Assembly (NCBI GenBank): GCA_048594975.1
Contig: JBMDXQ010000025.1
Location: 62,001-126,000 of the forward strand
Reading direction: 5' to 3'
Source: JBMDXB01 sp048594975
GTDB lineage: Bacteria; Acidobacteriota; Vicinamibacteria; Vicinamibacterales; 2-12-FULL-66-21
DNA: 64,000 nucleotides
Part shown: one piece after another, positions 45,342 through 53,983 of the stretch
Layout of the letters: each line of letters begins with the position of its first letter
How positions within the stretch are numbered: the first letter of the stretch is position 1
Notes under the pieces: generated by a model
Database searches by the model: none
What the model was told of the DNA's origin: nothing
What the model saw: only the letters and a program-made list of their open reading frames with translations
Program-made: the position numbers and the translations under genes

Positions 45342-45991
45342 GCGACGCGCGCCGCATCATCACCGACACCCTCGCCACCGCCCGGCGGCCGTGCGTCACG
45401 TCGAGCTTCCAGGCGGACTGCGTGGTGCTGCTGCACCTGCTGCGCGAGATCGATCCGTCCATTCCCGTGCTGTTCCTCGACACGGTCCATCACTTCGCGG
45501 CGACCTACAGGTATCGCGACGACATCGCGCGCCGCTGGCAGCTCAATCTCGTGAACCTGCGCGCCGCGGAGCCGCGCCCCGGACTCTGGCAGACGAGCAC
45601 GGAGAGCTGCTGCGGACGCCACAAGGTCGAGCCGCTCTTCTCGGCGCTCGAGCGCTACGACGTGTGGTTCGCGGCGCTCCGGCGCGAGCAGTCGCCGTCG
45701 CGCGCCGGCCTGGCGGAGGTGGAGCCCTTCACGCTGCCCGGCGGAACGGTCCTGCGAAAGGTGAGCCCGCTGGCGGCATGGACGACGAAGGAGGTGTGGA
45801 GCTACGCGAAAACGCACGGTATTCCACTGCTGCCGCTCTATGATGCTGGGTACACCAGCATCGGCTGCGAGCCGTGCACCTCGCTGCCGCTCGACCCGTC
45901 GAACCCGCGGTCGGGCCGGTGGCAGGGACAGAAGCTGGAATGCGGGATCCACATCGGAGGGGCGCAGGGTGGAGGGGCAGGCACACGTTGA
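45338..45991 (+). CDS. cysH: Assimilatory adenylylsulfate (APS) reductase
   Basis: A 217-residue thioredoxin-dependent reductase that converts APS to sulfite. Cys91-Cys92 (STESCCGRHKVEPL) and Cys177/Cys180 (SIGCEPCTSLP) are the four ligands of the [4Fe-4S] cluster that distinguish APS reductases from cluster-free PAPS reductases. Cys202 in LECGIHIG is the catalytic thiol. This agrees with the absence of a CysC kinase. The N-terminus is short but contains the TSSFQADCVVLLHLL nucleotide-binding start. The gene overlaps cysN by four bases and the next gene by 23. Sulfite reductase genes are not in the window. Confidence 0.95.
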   Translation: MSDARRIITDTLATARRPCVTSSFQADCVVLLHLLREIDPSIPVLFLDTVHHFAATYRYRDDIARRWQLNLVNLRAAEPRPGLWQTSTESCCGRHKVEPLFSALERYDVWFAALRREQSPSRAGLAEVEPFTLPGGTVLRKVSPLAAWTTKEVWSYAKTHGIPLLPLYDAGYTSIGCEPCTSLPLDPSNPRSGRWQGQKLECGIHIGGAQGGGAGTR

Positions 45992-47213
45992 GACGCTCGA
46001 GGCCGAAGGTCACCTGATCGACTCCGGCGATCTGCAGGCCATCCTCACCACCGTCGTCGAGCACGGCGCCACCTACGAGATCGTCCGGTTCGAGATGGGG
46101 CGGCGCAACGATGAGCCGTCGCACCTCGAGGTGCGCGTGACGGCGGACACGGGCGAGTCCCTGAAACACCTGCTCGACAAGCTGTCGACGTTCGGCTGCT
46201 ACGTGCACCGTCCGGCCGACGCCCTGGTCCGTGCCGCGGAGCAGGACGGCGCCGCGCCCGAGGACTTCTACTCGACGACCAACCATCGCACCGACGTGCG
46301 GCTGAACGGCCGTTGGGTCACGGTGGAGCGGCAGCGGATGGACTCCGCCATCCTGGTCCAGGACGGCCGCGCAGTCTGCCGCACGCTGCGCGACATCCGC
46401 GCCGGCGACCGCATCGTCTGCGGCATGGTCGGCACCCGCGTGATGCCGGACGTGCAGTCGCGCGAACGGCCGACCTTCGGATTCATGAGCAACGAGGTGT
46501 CGTCGGAGCGTCGCGTCGAGACGGCGGTGGCGCGCGTCGCCGGCATGATGCGCGCCGCGCGCACCGGCGGCGGCAGGATCGCCTTCGTCGCCGGCCCGGT
46601 CGTCGTGCACACCGGTGGGGCGGGCTATCTGTGCGAGCTGATCCGGCTCGGCTTCGTCGACCTGCTGCTCTCCGGCAACGCGCTCGCGGTGCACGACATC
46701 GAGGTCGCGCTCGCCGGCACGTCGCTCGGCATCGATCTGAGCAGCGGCCAGCCGGTCGAGCACGGCCACCGCAACCACCTGCGCGCGATCAACGCCATCC
46801 GCCGCGCCGGCGGCATCGCCAGAGCGGTCGAGTCCGGCCTGTTGCGCTCGGGCATCATGCACGCCTGCCACGTGCACGGCGTGCGCTACATCCTCGCTGG
46901 ATCGATCCGCGACGACGGCCCGCTGCCCGAGACCATGATGGACCTGGTGGCGGCGCAGGACGCCTACGCGGCGGCGCTCGAAGCCGTGGAGATCGTCGTG
47001 ATGCTGTCGTCGATGCTGCACAGCATCGGCGTGGGCAACATGCTGCCGTCGTGGGTGAAGGTGGTGTGCGTGGACATCAACCCGGCCGTGGTGACCAAGC
47101 TCGCGGACCGCGGATCGACGCAGACGGTGGGCATCGTGACCGACGTCGGGCTGTTTCTGCACCAGCTGGTGGCGACGCTCCGTGACGAGGCCGCGGGCAG
47201 CGCCACGTGGTAG
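45969..47213 (+). CDS. TIGR00300/LOR-SDH family protein, ornithine-cyclodeaminase-like
   Basis: A 414-residue protein of the family called LOR/SDH bifunctional enzyme conserved region. The N-terminal half has GHLIDSGDLQAILTTVVEHG and the LDKLSTFGCYV block. The C-terminal half is Rossmann-like, with RIAFVAGPVVVHTGGAGYLC, LLLSGNALAVHDIEVALAGT and VCVDINPAVVTKL. Archaeal relatives and the C-terminal part of cyanobacterial AgrE/ArgZ convert ornithine to proline using NAD. The usual N-terminal arginine-dihydrolase domain of the cyanobacterial enzyme is absent. The GTG at 45969 lies 23 bases inside cysH, so it is firmly part of the sulfate operon. Why an amino-acid enzyme sits there is unclear. Confidence 0.85.
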   Translation: MEGQAHVETLEAEGHLIDSGDLQAILTTVVEHGATYEIVRFEMGRRNDEPSHLEVRVTADTGESLKHLLDKLSTFGCYVHRPADALVRAAEQDGAAPEDFYSTTNHRTDVRLNGRWVTVERQRMDSAILVQDGRAVCRTLRDIRAGDRIVCGMVGTRVMPDVQSRERPTFGFMSNEVSSERRVETAVARVAGMMRAARTGGGRIAFVAGPVVVHTGGAGYLCELIRLGFVDLLLSGNALAVHDIEVALAGTSLGIDLSSGQPVEHGHRNHLRAINAIRRAGGIARAVESGLLRSGIMHACHVHGVRYILAGSIRDDGPLPETMMDLVAAQDAYAAALEAVEIVVMLSSMLHSIGVGNMLPSWVKVVCVDINPAVVTKLADRGSTQTVGIVTDVGLFLHQLVATLRDEAAGSATW

Positions 47214-47300
47214 CAGACGCGGAATGCTTCCGGCGGATTGCCGTTGCACGAGCTGGGCGCGACTGCGGACAATCGTGGGCGGCTGACGATCCACCCCCGA

Positions 47301-48209
47301 TCAGGTTTTGATGGCGTTCTCCGCGGCGCTGACGTCGGTCGCGTCGTCGTCAGCCAGCACCGACCAGAAGAACCCGCCCGCGTAGCCCGCCTCGCGCGCC
47401 GTGTCGAGGATCTGCCGCACGCCCAGCGGCGAGACGCGGCTCGGGAACTCGCCGAGCAGCACCGGCCGATCCAGGGCCAGGTCGCTGACCGGCCGTGACA
47501 GCGGCGCGCGGCGCTCCAGGTGCTCGTACCAGTGGGCCTGGTAGAAGTCGAGGCCGAGGTCCCGCCACGCGTCGAGCCAGCTGGAGGCGGCCGACCCGAC
47601 GGTGACCGCGTGGCGCGTGTAGCGGTGGACGAAGCCGGCCGTGTCGCGTACCAGCGCGCGCATCGCGTCGAGCGGGACACACGCGCGGCGGCGGCGCGCG
47701 CCCAGCCCGCACGTCGACCACTCTGGCTCGTTGATGACGTCCCACGCGAAGATCTGCGGCCTGCCGCCGTACCTCTGCAGGATGGGGGCGACCACCCGTT
47801 CGAGCAGCGCCGCGCGCTTGAGCTCGTCGCGCAGCACGTCGTCGCGGCCGCCGAGCGGGACGCCCGCGACCTGGCGGCGCGGCGCGCACCAGAGGAAATC
47901 GAGCAGCACGAACATGATCTCGATCCCGCGGTCTCCGGCGGCGACCAGCGTCGCGTCCACGTCGCGGTCGAAGGAATCGTCGAGGCCCAGCGGCGTGCCG
48001 TCTGCGTCGAAGCGGATGCCCGCCCGACCGTCGCAGAGCATGAACCAGCGGATCCGGCGTACGCCGGCAGCGCCCGCCCGGTCCAGCGCCTGCGCCAGCT
48101 CGCCGGGACGCGTGTGCACGCCGCCCGCAGACTGCCACGCGTTGGCGCCGAAGTCGCCGCCGTACGAGATCCACGGCAGGTTCGCGCCGACAGTGAAATC
48201 GTTCAACAA
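47301..48209 (-). CDS. Clan GH-A glycoside hydrolase (cellulase/mannanase-like)
   Basis: A 302-residue (beta/alpha)8-barrel hydrolase without a signal peptide. The two catalytic glutamates of clan GH-A are clear: acid/base Glu161 in FAWDVINEPEWS at the end of strand 4 and nucleophile Glu254 in VLLGEFPSRVS at strand 7. The N-terminus VGANLPWISYGGDFGANAWQ is the usual substrate-pocket strand. The frame lacks an ATG before homologous sequence; a TTG at 48209 (or the next codon) is the likely start. It could hydrolyse beta-mannan or beta-glucan oligosaccharides in the cytoplasm. The exact family (GH5-like or related) was not resolved. It converges with the sulfate operon. Confidence 0.8.
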   Translation of the reverse strand: MLNDFTVGANLPWISYGGDFGANAWQSAGGVHTRPGELAQALDRAGAAGVRRIRWFMLCDGRAGIRFDADGTPLGLDDSFDRDVDATLVAAGDRGIEIMFVLLDFLWCAPRRQVAGVPLGGRDDVLRDELKRAALLERVVAPILQRYGGRPQIFAWDVINEPEWSTCGLGARRRRACVPLDAMRALVRDTAGFVHRYTRHAVTVGSAASSWLDAWRDLGLDFYQAHWYEHLERRAPLSRPVSDLALDRPVLLGEFPSRVSPLGVRQILDTAREAGYAGGFFWSVLADDDATDVSAAENAIKT

Positions 48210-48469
48210 GAAGGCTATACCATATCCCGGAGCGCGGTCGCGGCTCGACCTTACGCGCTCCGTAACCGCTTACTGCGGCGGTAAGGACTGCGTTCGCCGC
48301 GAACGAATCCGCGGTCGCCTGCAAGGACGCCGGGACGCGGGTACCGGCATGGAGCTTGCCTGACCGGGCCCATGCACACGAGTGCGGTTCTGCGGGTCGG
48401 ACACGTGTCTACGACGCTGGTGCGCGGATCGCATCGACCCTGCGCGCAACGGGAAGGGGAGGACTGGTG

Positions 48470-49000
48470 ATGAAGCGAATGGGACTGCTGATTTGCGCCG
48501 TGGCGATCCTGAGCGCGGGCTGCGACGACGACAGCCCGACTTCGCCATCGAATGCGAACCAGGCGGTGTTCACGGCGGCGCTGAGCGCCGCCAACGAGGT
48601 GCCGCCGATTTCGAACGCCGAATCCAGCGCGCGCGGCAACGCGCAGATTACCTTCGATCTGACGCGCGACGGCGCGGGAGCGATCACGGCGGCGACCGTC
48701 ACCTGGACGTTCAACCTGTCCGACTTTCCCGCCAACAGTTCGATCATCGCGGGTCACATTCACGTCGGCGGCGCCGGAGTGGCCGGCGGCGTGCAAATCA
48801 ATACCGGCATCACGGCGGCAGGCGCAATCGGGCTGCCCGACGGTCGGCTGAACACGCACATCATCACCTCGACCGCCACCCCCGCCGAGCTCGGCCGCAT
48901 CCAGGCCGTCCTCGACAACCCGGCCGGCTACTACTTCAACCTCCACTCGCCGCCCAATCCCGGCGGCGTGGTGCGCGGCCAGTTGACCCGCATCCAGTAG
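48470..49000 (+). CDS. CHRD-domain lipoprotein
   Basis: A 176-residue protein with a lipoprotein signal peptide (MKRMGLLICAVAILSAGCDD, lipobox LSAGC), so it is anchored to a membrane by its N-terminal cysteine. The rest is one CHRD domain. FTAALSAANEVPPISNAESS is the family start, AGHIHVGGAGVAGGVQIN carries the conserved H-x-H, and YYFNLHSPPNPGGVVRGQL is the closing block. The function of CHRD domains is largely unknown; they occur in secreted and surface proteins. GGGAGGA precedes the ATG. A strong hairpin follows the stop. Confidence 0.9.
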   Translation: MKRMGLLICAVAILSAGCDDDSPTSPSNANQAVFTAALSAANEVPPISNAESSARGNAQITFDLTRDGAGAITAATVTWTFNLSDFPANSSIIAGHIHVGGAGVAGGVQINTGITAAGAIGLPDGRLNTHIITSTATPAELGRIQAVLDNPAGYYFNLHSPPNPGGVVRGQLTRIQ

Positions 49001-49009
49001 GTTAGTCTC

Positions 49010-49038
49010 CCGGGCGCCGGATCCGGTCCGGCGCCCGG
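49010..49038. terminator. Bidirectional hairpin between the CHRD gene and pncB
   Basis: CCGGGCGCCGGA and TCCGGCGCCCGG form a perfect 12-bp stem with the loop TCCGG, ten bases after the CHRD stop and 62 bases after the end of pncB on the other strand. There is no T run, as is common for high-G+C genomes. Confidence 0.75.
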
Positions 49039-49099
49039 CGCCTCGCAATGGACGCGCTCAACCAGCGCTTCCGGCGGACGCGTGAAAGGCGGGGACCGC

Positions 49100-50458
49100 T
49101 CAGCCGCCCCGCTGCGTGCTGACGGCCGTGCGCACGCGTTCGTGGTAACGCTCGAGCGCATCGCTCACCCGCACCGGGTACGGCGGATCGGCGGGCTCGA
49201 GGGCGGACACGTGCGCCGGCAGTCTCCCGATCTCCTGTGCGGCGCGGCGGCGGATCGCCTGCAGGTCTTCCCCCGCCTCGGCCACGCGCCGGCCGCCCCG
49301 CATCGCCAGGCGCAGCAGCGGCCGCCCGTCGAGCGGCTCGCCGGCGCCGGCGATCACGTCGGCCACCGCCGCGTTGCCCCGCTCCTCCCGCAACACCTGC
49401 TTGCGCCCCGGCAGAACCGGCTTCTCCCGCGACAGCTTGGTTCGCCCCTCGCCGGCGTACTCGGCCAGCTTGTAGACGATGTCGAGCGACGGCGCGTCCT
49501 CGGACACGGCCATGCCGGTGCCGACGCCGAAGCCGTCGATCGGCGCGCCGGCAGCGACGAGCGCCGCAATCGCGTGCTCGTCCAGGCCGCTGCTCGCCAC
49601 GATCTCGACGGCGTGCAGGCCGGCGTAGTCGAGCAGCCGGCGCGTCTCGCGCGCCAGCGCCGCAAGGTCCCCCGAATCGAGGCGCAGCGCGCTCACCGCG
49701 AATTCCTCCGGCGCGCTCTTCACCAGCTCGATCACGCGGCGCACGCCTTCGAGCGTGTCGTAGGTATCCACCAGGAGCACAGTGCCGGGAAACATCCGCG
49801 CGAAGGCGCCGAAGGCGGCCCGTTCGTCGCCGTGCGCCTGGACGTAGCTGTGCGCCATCGTGCCCGCTACGGGAATCCCGTGCAGCTTTCCCGCCAGCAC
49901 GTTCGACGTCGCCTCGACACCGGCGATATAGAACGCGCGCGCCGCGGCCACCGCCGCCTCGATCCCATGGCTCCGCCGCGCGCCGAAGTCGAGGATCGGC
50001 CGCCCCCGCGCCGCCGCCACCACGCGGGCGGCTTTCGACGCCATGGTCGTCTGCAGGTGGACCTGGTTCATGAGCAGGGTTTCAACGAGCTGCCCCTCGG
50101 CGAGTGGCGCCACGACTTCCGCGATCGGCTCGTTGGCGAATACGGGTGTCCCCTCGGGCAGTGCGTAGATGTCGCCGCTGAAGCGGAACCCGCGCAGCCA
50201 GGCGAGGAAATCACTCGAGAAGCGATTGAGCGAGCGAAGGTAGTCGAGGTCGCCGTCGGTGAAACGAAGCCGTTCGACCTGGGCCAGGACCGGTTCCACG
50301 CCGCAGGCGAGCAGGAAGTTCCTCTGTGCGGGCAGGCGGCGGACGAAAAGCGTGAACACTGCCAGGTCCGAGAGCCCCTCGGCGACGTACGCCTGCGCCA
50401 TCGTGAGCTCGTACAGGTCCGTGAAGAGCGCCAGCTCGTCGAATCGGATGTCGGCCAT
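49100..50458 (-). CDS. pncB: Nicotinate phosphoribosyltransferase
   Basis: A 452-residue enzyme of the Preiss-Handler pathway that joins nicotinate to PRPP with ATP hydrolysis, giving nicotinate mononucleotide. Family blocks are LFTDLYELTMAQAYVAEG at the N-terminus, DFGARRSHGIEAAVAAARAF, AGTMAHSYVQAHGDERAAF with the phosphorylated histidine region, and SALRLDSGDLAALARETRR. The ATG at 50458 overlaps the pncA stop by one base (TGATG); a GTG one codon upstream is possible. Together with pncA it converts nicotinamide to NaMN for NAD salvage. Confidence 0.95.
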   Translation of the reverse strand: MADIRFDELALFTDLYELTMAQAYVAEGLSDLAVFTLFVRRLPAQRNFLLACGVEPVLAQVERLRFTDGDLDYLRSLNRFSSDFLAWLRGFRFSGDIYALPEGTPVFANEPIAEVVAPLAEGQLVETLLMNQVHLQTTMASKAARVVAAARGRPILDFGARRSHGIEAAVAAARAFYIAGVEATSNVLAGKLHGIPVAGTMAHSYVQAHGDERAAFGAFARMFPGTVLLVDTYDTLEGVRRVIELVKSAPEEFAVSALRLDSGDLAALARETRRLLDYAGLHAVEIVASSGLDEHAIAALVAAGAPIDGFGVGTGMAVSEDAPSLDIVYKLAEYAGEGRTKLSREKPVLPGRKQVLREERGNAAVADVIAGAGEPLDGRPLLRLAMRGGRRVAEAGEDLQAIRRRAAQEIGRLPAHVSALEPADPPYPVRVSDALERYHERVRTAVSTQRGG

Positions 50459-51042
50459 CACGGCACATCATCGGTGGCTTCGAACCCGGCGCCTGCCCGC
50501 CGCATCTCTTCGATGGCGCGCTCGCCGCCGTCACGCGTCACCGGCCGCGTTCCGTCGGCGATGAGGATGGTGTCGAAGCCTTCACGGCGGGCGTCGAGGA
50601 CGGTCGCGCGCACGCATACGTCCTGCGCCAGGCCGCCGACCCAGACGCGCCGAACGCCCCGCTTCTTCAGATCGGCCGCGAGCCCGGTCCCGTCGAACAC
50701 GGAATATTGATCGCGATCGAACCTGACGCCCTTTGTGACGACGATCGCCGACTCGGGTAGCTGCAGGCCAGGATGGAACCGCGCCCCGGGTGAGTCTTGC
50801 AGGCAGTGCGCCGGCCACGAGCCACCCGCCTCAGCGAAGCTGAGGTGCCCGCGCGGATGCCAGTCCCGCGACGCGTAGACGGGTACGCCAGCCGCGTCGG
50901 CGGCGTCAATCCAGCGGTTCAGCACCGGGACGACGTCATCGCCGCGGTCGATGGGAAGCGCGCCGCCGGGGCAGAAGTCGATCTGCACGTCGACGACAAT
51001 GAGCGCGTCGCCGGGCCGAATGTCGCGTTGCGGCTGTGCCAT
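50458..51042 (-). CDS. pncA: Nicotinamidase
   Basis: A 194-residue isochorismatase-fold amidase that hydrolyses nicotinamide to nicotinate. The triad is Asp18 (IVVDVQIDF), Lys104 (VVTKGV) and Cys143 (GLAQDVCVRAT). The metal site is Asp60, His62 and His66 in YASRDWHPRGHLSF, which separates nicotinamidases from other family members. The DVQIDFCPGGAL start is diagnostic for PncA. The gene overlaps pncB by one base, so the two salvage steps are cotranslated. The ATG at 51042 gives the usual length. Confidence 0.95.
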   Translation of the reverse strand: MAQPQRDIRPGDALIVVDVQIDFCPGGALPIDRGDDVVPVLNRWIDAADAAGVPVYASRDWHPRGHLSFAEAGGSWPAHCLQDSPGARFHPGLQLPESAIVVTKGVRFDRDQYSVFDGTGLAADLKKRGVRRVWVGGLAQDVCVRATVLDARREGFDTILIADGTRPVTRDGGERAIEEMRRAGAGFEATDDVP

Positions 51043-51255
51043 GGTCGTGACCGTACCCGACGGTGAGCGCGCACGCGGTACTCACCGCCGGGATACGCAG
51101 CGGCGCCGGCCGGCGTCGCTGCCCGGACGAGGAGGATAACGGCTCGCCCGTTCGAAAACCAGCGGGGGGCCGAGCCCCATGCGCGTGCGGCGCGTCTGAG
51201 TGGCCCCGAGTGACCACACCGGCCGGTGCGCCACTGGACCACACTTCCGCCCGAG

Positions 51256-53043
51256 TCACTCCCGGCGCTTTTCGGCCGGGCCGTGCCGCCGGGCGAGGTT
51301 GCGCGCGGTGTTGATCAGCATCACGTGCGAGAAAGCCTGGGGGAAGTTGCCCACCTGCCGGCGGGCCGCCGGATCGAACTCCTCGGCGAGCAATCCCAAG
51401 TCGTTGCACAACCCGAGCAGCCGATCGAAGAGGCGCGTCGCCTCTTCGTACCGTCCGAGGAGCGTGTAGTTGTCTGCCAGCCAGAACGTGCAGGCGAGAA
51501 ACGCGCCCTCGCCTCCAGGCAGGCCGTCGATATGTTCCCCGGGGCGATACCGAAGGACGAAACCGTCCCATATCAGCTCGCGCTCGATCGCCGCGACCGT
51601 GCCGGCGATGCGCGGGTCGCCCGGTGAGAGGAAGCCGACGAGGGGGAGCATGAGCAGGCTCGCGTCCAGCTCCTCGGAGCCGTAGTACTGCGTGAACGTG
51701 TTGCGTACCGCGTCGAACCCGAGGCGGCACACCTCAGCGTGGATCTCGTCGCGTACCGCGCGCCATCGTTCCACCGGCCCCTCGTATCCGTGGCGTTCGA
51801 CGCCCTTGATCGCGCGGTCGAACGCCACCCACGCCATCACCTTCGAGTGCGTGAAGTGCCGCCGGGGACCGCGCACCTCCCAGATGCCTTCGTCCGGCTG
51901 CCGCCACGCCCGTTCCAGGTGGTGCATGAGCGCCTTCTGCAGCGCCCAGACCTCGGCGTCGGGCTCCAGGCCTTCCCGCCGCGCGAGGTGCAGCGCGTCC
52001 ATGACCTCGCCGTACACGTCAAGCTGCAGCTGGTGCGCGGCACGGTTCCCGACGCGGACCGGCCGCGACCCCTCGTAGCCGGGCAGCCACGAGAGCTCCA
52101 GTTCCGGCAGCCGTCGCTCGCCCCGCATGCCGTACATGATGTGCAGCGCCGACGGGTCGCCGGCGACGGCGCGCAGCAGCCAGTTGCGCCACGCCGCCGC
52201 TTCTTCCGTGTAGCCGCCGATCATGAGCGCGTAGAGCGTGAACGTCGCGTCGCGCAGCCAGCAGTGGCGGTAGTCCCAGTTGCGCACCCCGCCGATCTCC
52301 TCGGGCAGCGAGGTCGTCGGCGCCGCGACGATGCCCCCGGTCGGCGCGAACGTGAGCGCTTTCAGGGTGATCAGCGAGCGCAGCACCGGCTCCCGCCAGG
52401 GACCCTCGTAGCTGCAGCGCGACGCCCAGTCCTTCCACCATGCCGTCGTGTCGTCGAGCGCGGCGATCGGATCCAGCTGCGGCGGCGCGCTCTGGTGCGA
52501 GGGGTGCCACATGATCGCGAACGGCACCCGCTCGCCGGCCCGCACCGTGAACTCCGCGCGCGTCGTCAGGTCCTTCCCGTAGGTGTCAACGGCCGTGTAG
52601 ATCGACAACGCATCCGGACCGCCGATTGCGCGCAGGTGCCCATCCAGTCTCCGCATCCAGGGGACGACCGCGCCGTAGTCGAACCTGACGATCAACTCCA
52701 TCTGCATCGGGACGTCGCCGCTGAGGCCCTCGACGATACGGACCATGTCGGGCTCGGCCTGGCGCAGGGGCATGAAGTCGACGAGGCGAACGGCGCCCGC
52801 CTCGGTTTCGAACGTCGTTTCGAGCACCAGCGTATTCGGGCGGTACTGCCGGCTGACCGCGGCCACGGGCGCGGACGGCGCGAGCAGCCAGCGCCCGTGA
52901 CGAGGGTCGCCGAGCAGCGCAGCGAAACAGGCCCCGGAATCGAAGTGCGGAAGGCAGAGCCAGTCGATGGAGCCGTCCCGGCCGACCAGCGCGGCGGTCT
53001 GCGTGTCGCCGATCAGCCCGTAGTCCTCGATTCGCAGCGGCAT
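51256..53043 (-). CDS. GH15-family glucoamylase/trehalase-like enzyme
   Basis: A 595-residue cytosolic protein with the two-part architecture of prokaryotic GH15 enzymes. A beta-sandwich N-domain (IEDYGLIGDTQTAALVGRDG, SIDWLCLPHFDSGACFAALL) is followed by an (alpha/alpha)6 barrel with RNWDYRHCWLRDATFTLYAL, SWLPGYEGSRPVRVGNRAA and the C-terminal EEFDPAARRQVGNFPQAFSH. The last block contains a catalytic glutamate. Relatives hydrolyse trehalose or short alpha-glucans. The ATG at 53043 was chosen because conserved sequence begins there, although the frame is open further upstream. It fits with the GT4 and debranching genes into an alpha-glucan economy, though 20 kb away. Confidence 0.92.
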   Translation of the reverse strand: MPLRIEDYGLIGDTQTAALVGRDGSIDWLCLPHFDSGACFAALLGDPRHGRWLLAPSAPVAAVSRQYRPNTLVLETTFETEAGAVRLVDFMPLRQAEPDMVRIVEGLSGDVPMQMELIVRFDYGAVVPWMRRLDGHLRAIGGPDALSIYTAVDTYGKDLTTRAEFTVRAGERVPFAIMWHPSHQSAPPQLDPIAALDDTTAWWKDWASRCSYEGPWREPVLRSLITLKALTFAPTGGIVAAPTTSLPEEIGGVRNWDYRHCWLRDATFTLYALMIGGYTEEAAAWRNWLLRAVAGDPSALHIMYGMRGERRLPELELSWLPGYEGSRPVRVGNRAAHQLQLDVYGEVMDALHLARREGLEPDAEVWALQKALMHHLERAWRQPDEGIWEVRGPRRHFTHSKVMAWVAFDRAIKGVERHGYEGPVERWRAVRDEIHAEVCRLGFDAVRNTFTQYYGSEELDASLLMLPLVGFLSPGDPRIAGTVAAIERELIWDGFVLRYRPGEHIDGLPGGEGAFLACTFWLADNYTLLGRYEEATRLFDRLLGLCNDLGLLAEEFDPAARRQVGNFPQAFSHVMLINTARNLARRHGPAEKRRE

Positions 53044-53230
53044 GGATCCTCCGTCGCATCCGAGGGTACTCGTACCTGGTGCGTGTCGGCAGTCCGGAAG
53101 AGACGCCCGACTGACATCGGTGGCAAAGATCCCGCGCCATGGTTCAGACGGCTTCGGCATACCCCGTGCATGCCGCGACGATGACCGCGCTTTCGCGAAA
53201 CACGTTCATGCGCCAGGCTTACATCAGGCG

Positions 53231-53842
53231 ATGATCGGCGCACTGCTCATCGTGGCCTCGGTCGCCGGCAGTCCGCGTCCGGCTGCACCGGTGCCACAGA
53301 CACTGGACGAGAGGGCGCTGGCAAGCGCGCTGGCGGTCGCGCGAGGCACCGAGGGGGACCTGGAGCGCTTCCACGCGGCCTATCGGCTCGGCACCCGCGA
53401 ACCGGTTCGCAGCCTCGAGGTCGTCACCCCGTTCCGCCGCGCCGTGACGCTGGCGCGCGAGCACGCGGGCCGGACCGGACAGATGCCCGGCATTCACGGT
53501 CTTCGCACGCTGATGTCCGGCGAGGAGGGCACGCTGCGCGTCCGCGCCGTGGTGTCGCTCGACCCACGGCACGCGTACGTGCGCCCGCCCGACTATTCCA
53601 TCGTGCTGGTTCGAGGTACCGATCGCGTCCGACCTGCCGGGCTCGAGCGGCGCGCGCTCGGGCCGACCGGGGCGGCAGTGCCTTCCGTGGCCATCGGTGG
53701 CGCGGTTGCGATGACTGCCATCGAGATAGACGCGGTCTTCACGGCAGTGTCGCCGCGCCCTCCAGGATGTTGCCGCATCGTCATTACGGATCCCGATGGC
53801 GCACCGGTCATCGCGCGGGAGATCCCTGACGCCATCAGGTGA
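53231..53842 (+). CDS. Hypothetical exported protein
   Basis: A 203-residue protein that begins with a short signal-like segment (MIGALLIVASVAGSPRPAA). The mature part contains helices around TEGDLERFHAAYRLG and AVTLAREHAGRTGQM, then strands such as GTLRVRAVVSLDPRHAYV and a terminal CCRIVITDPDGAPVIAREIP. No enzymatic motif was recognised. Proteins of this general design occur in Acidobacteriota genomes without an assigned role. The gene is divergent from the GH15 gene and stands alone. Confidence 0.65.
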   Translation: MIGALLIVASVAGSPRPAAPVPQTLDERALASALAVARGTEGDLERFHAAYRLGTREPVRSLEVVTPFRRAVTLAREHAGRTGQMPGIHGLRTLMSGEEGTLRVRAVVSLDPRHAYVRPPDYSIVLVRGTDRVRPAGLERRALGPTGAAVPSVAIGGAVAMTAIEIDAVFTAVSPRPPGCCRIVITDPDGAPVIAREIPDAIR

Positions 53843-53983
53843 GCCCGGCCACCGCTCGACGTCCGGCGCTTGCCGGCGTGGCCGCGCCGCGGCGGGAACT
53901 CCGCCGGGCCGGCCTCGTAAAGGGATGAGTACGGCTGCGCCTGGCTACTGAACGGGGCCGCGGCGTCACGACCCCGGACTCAT

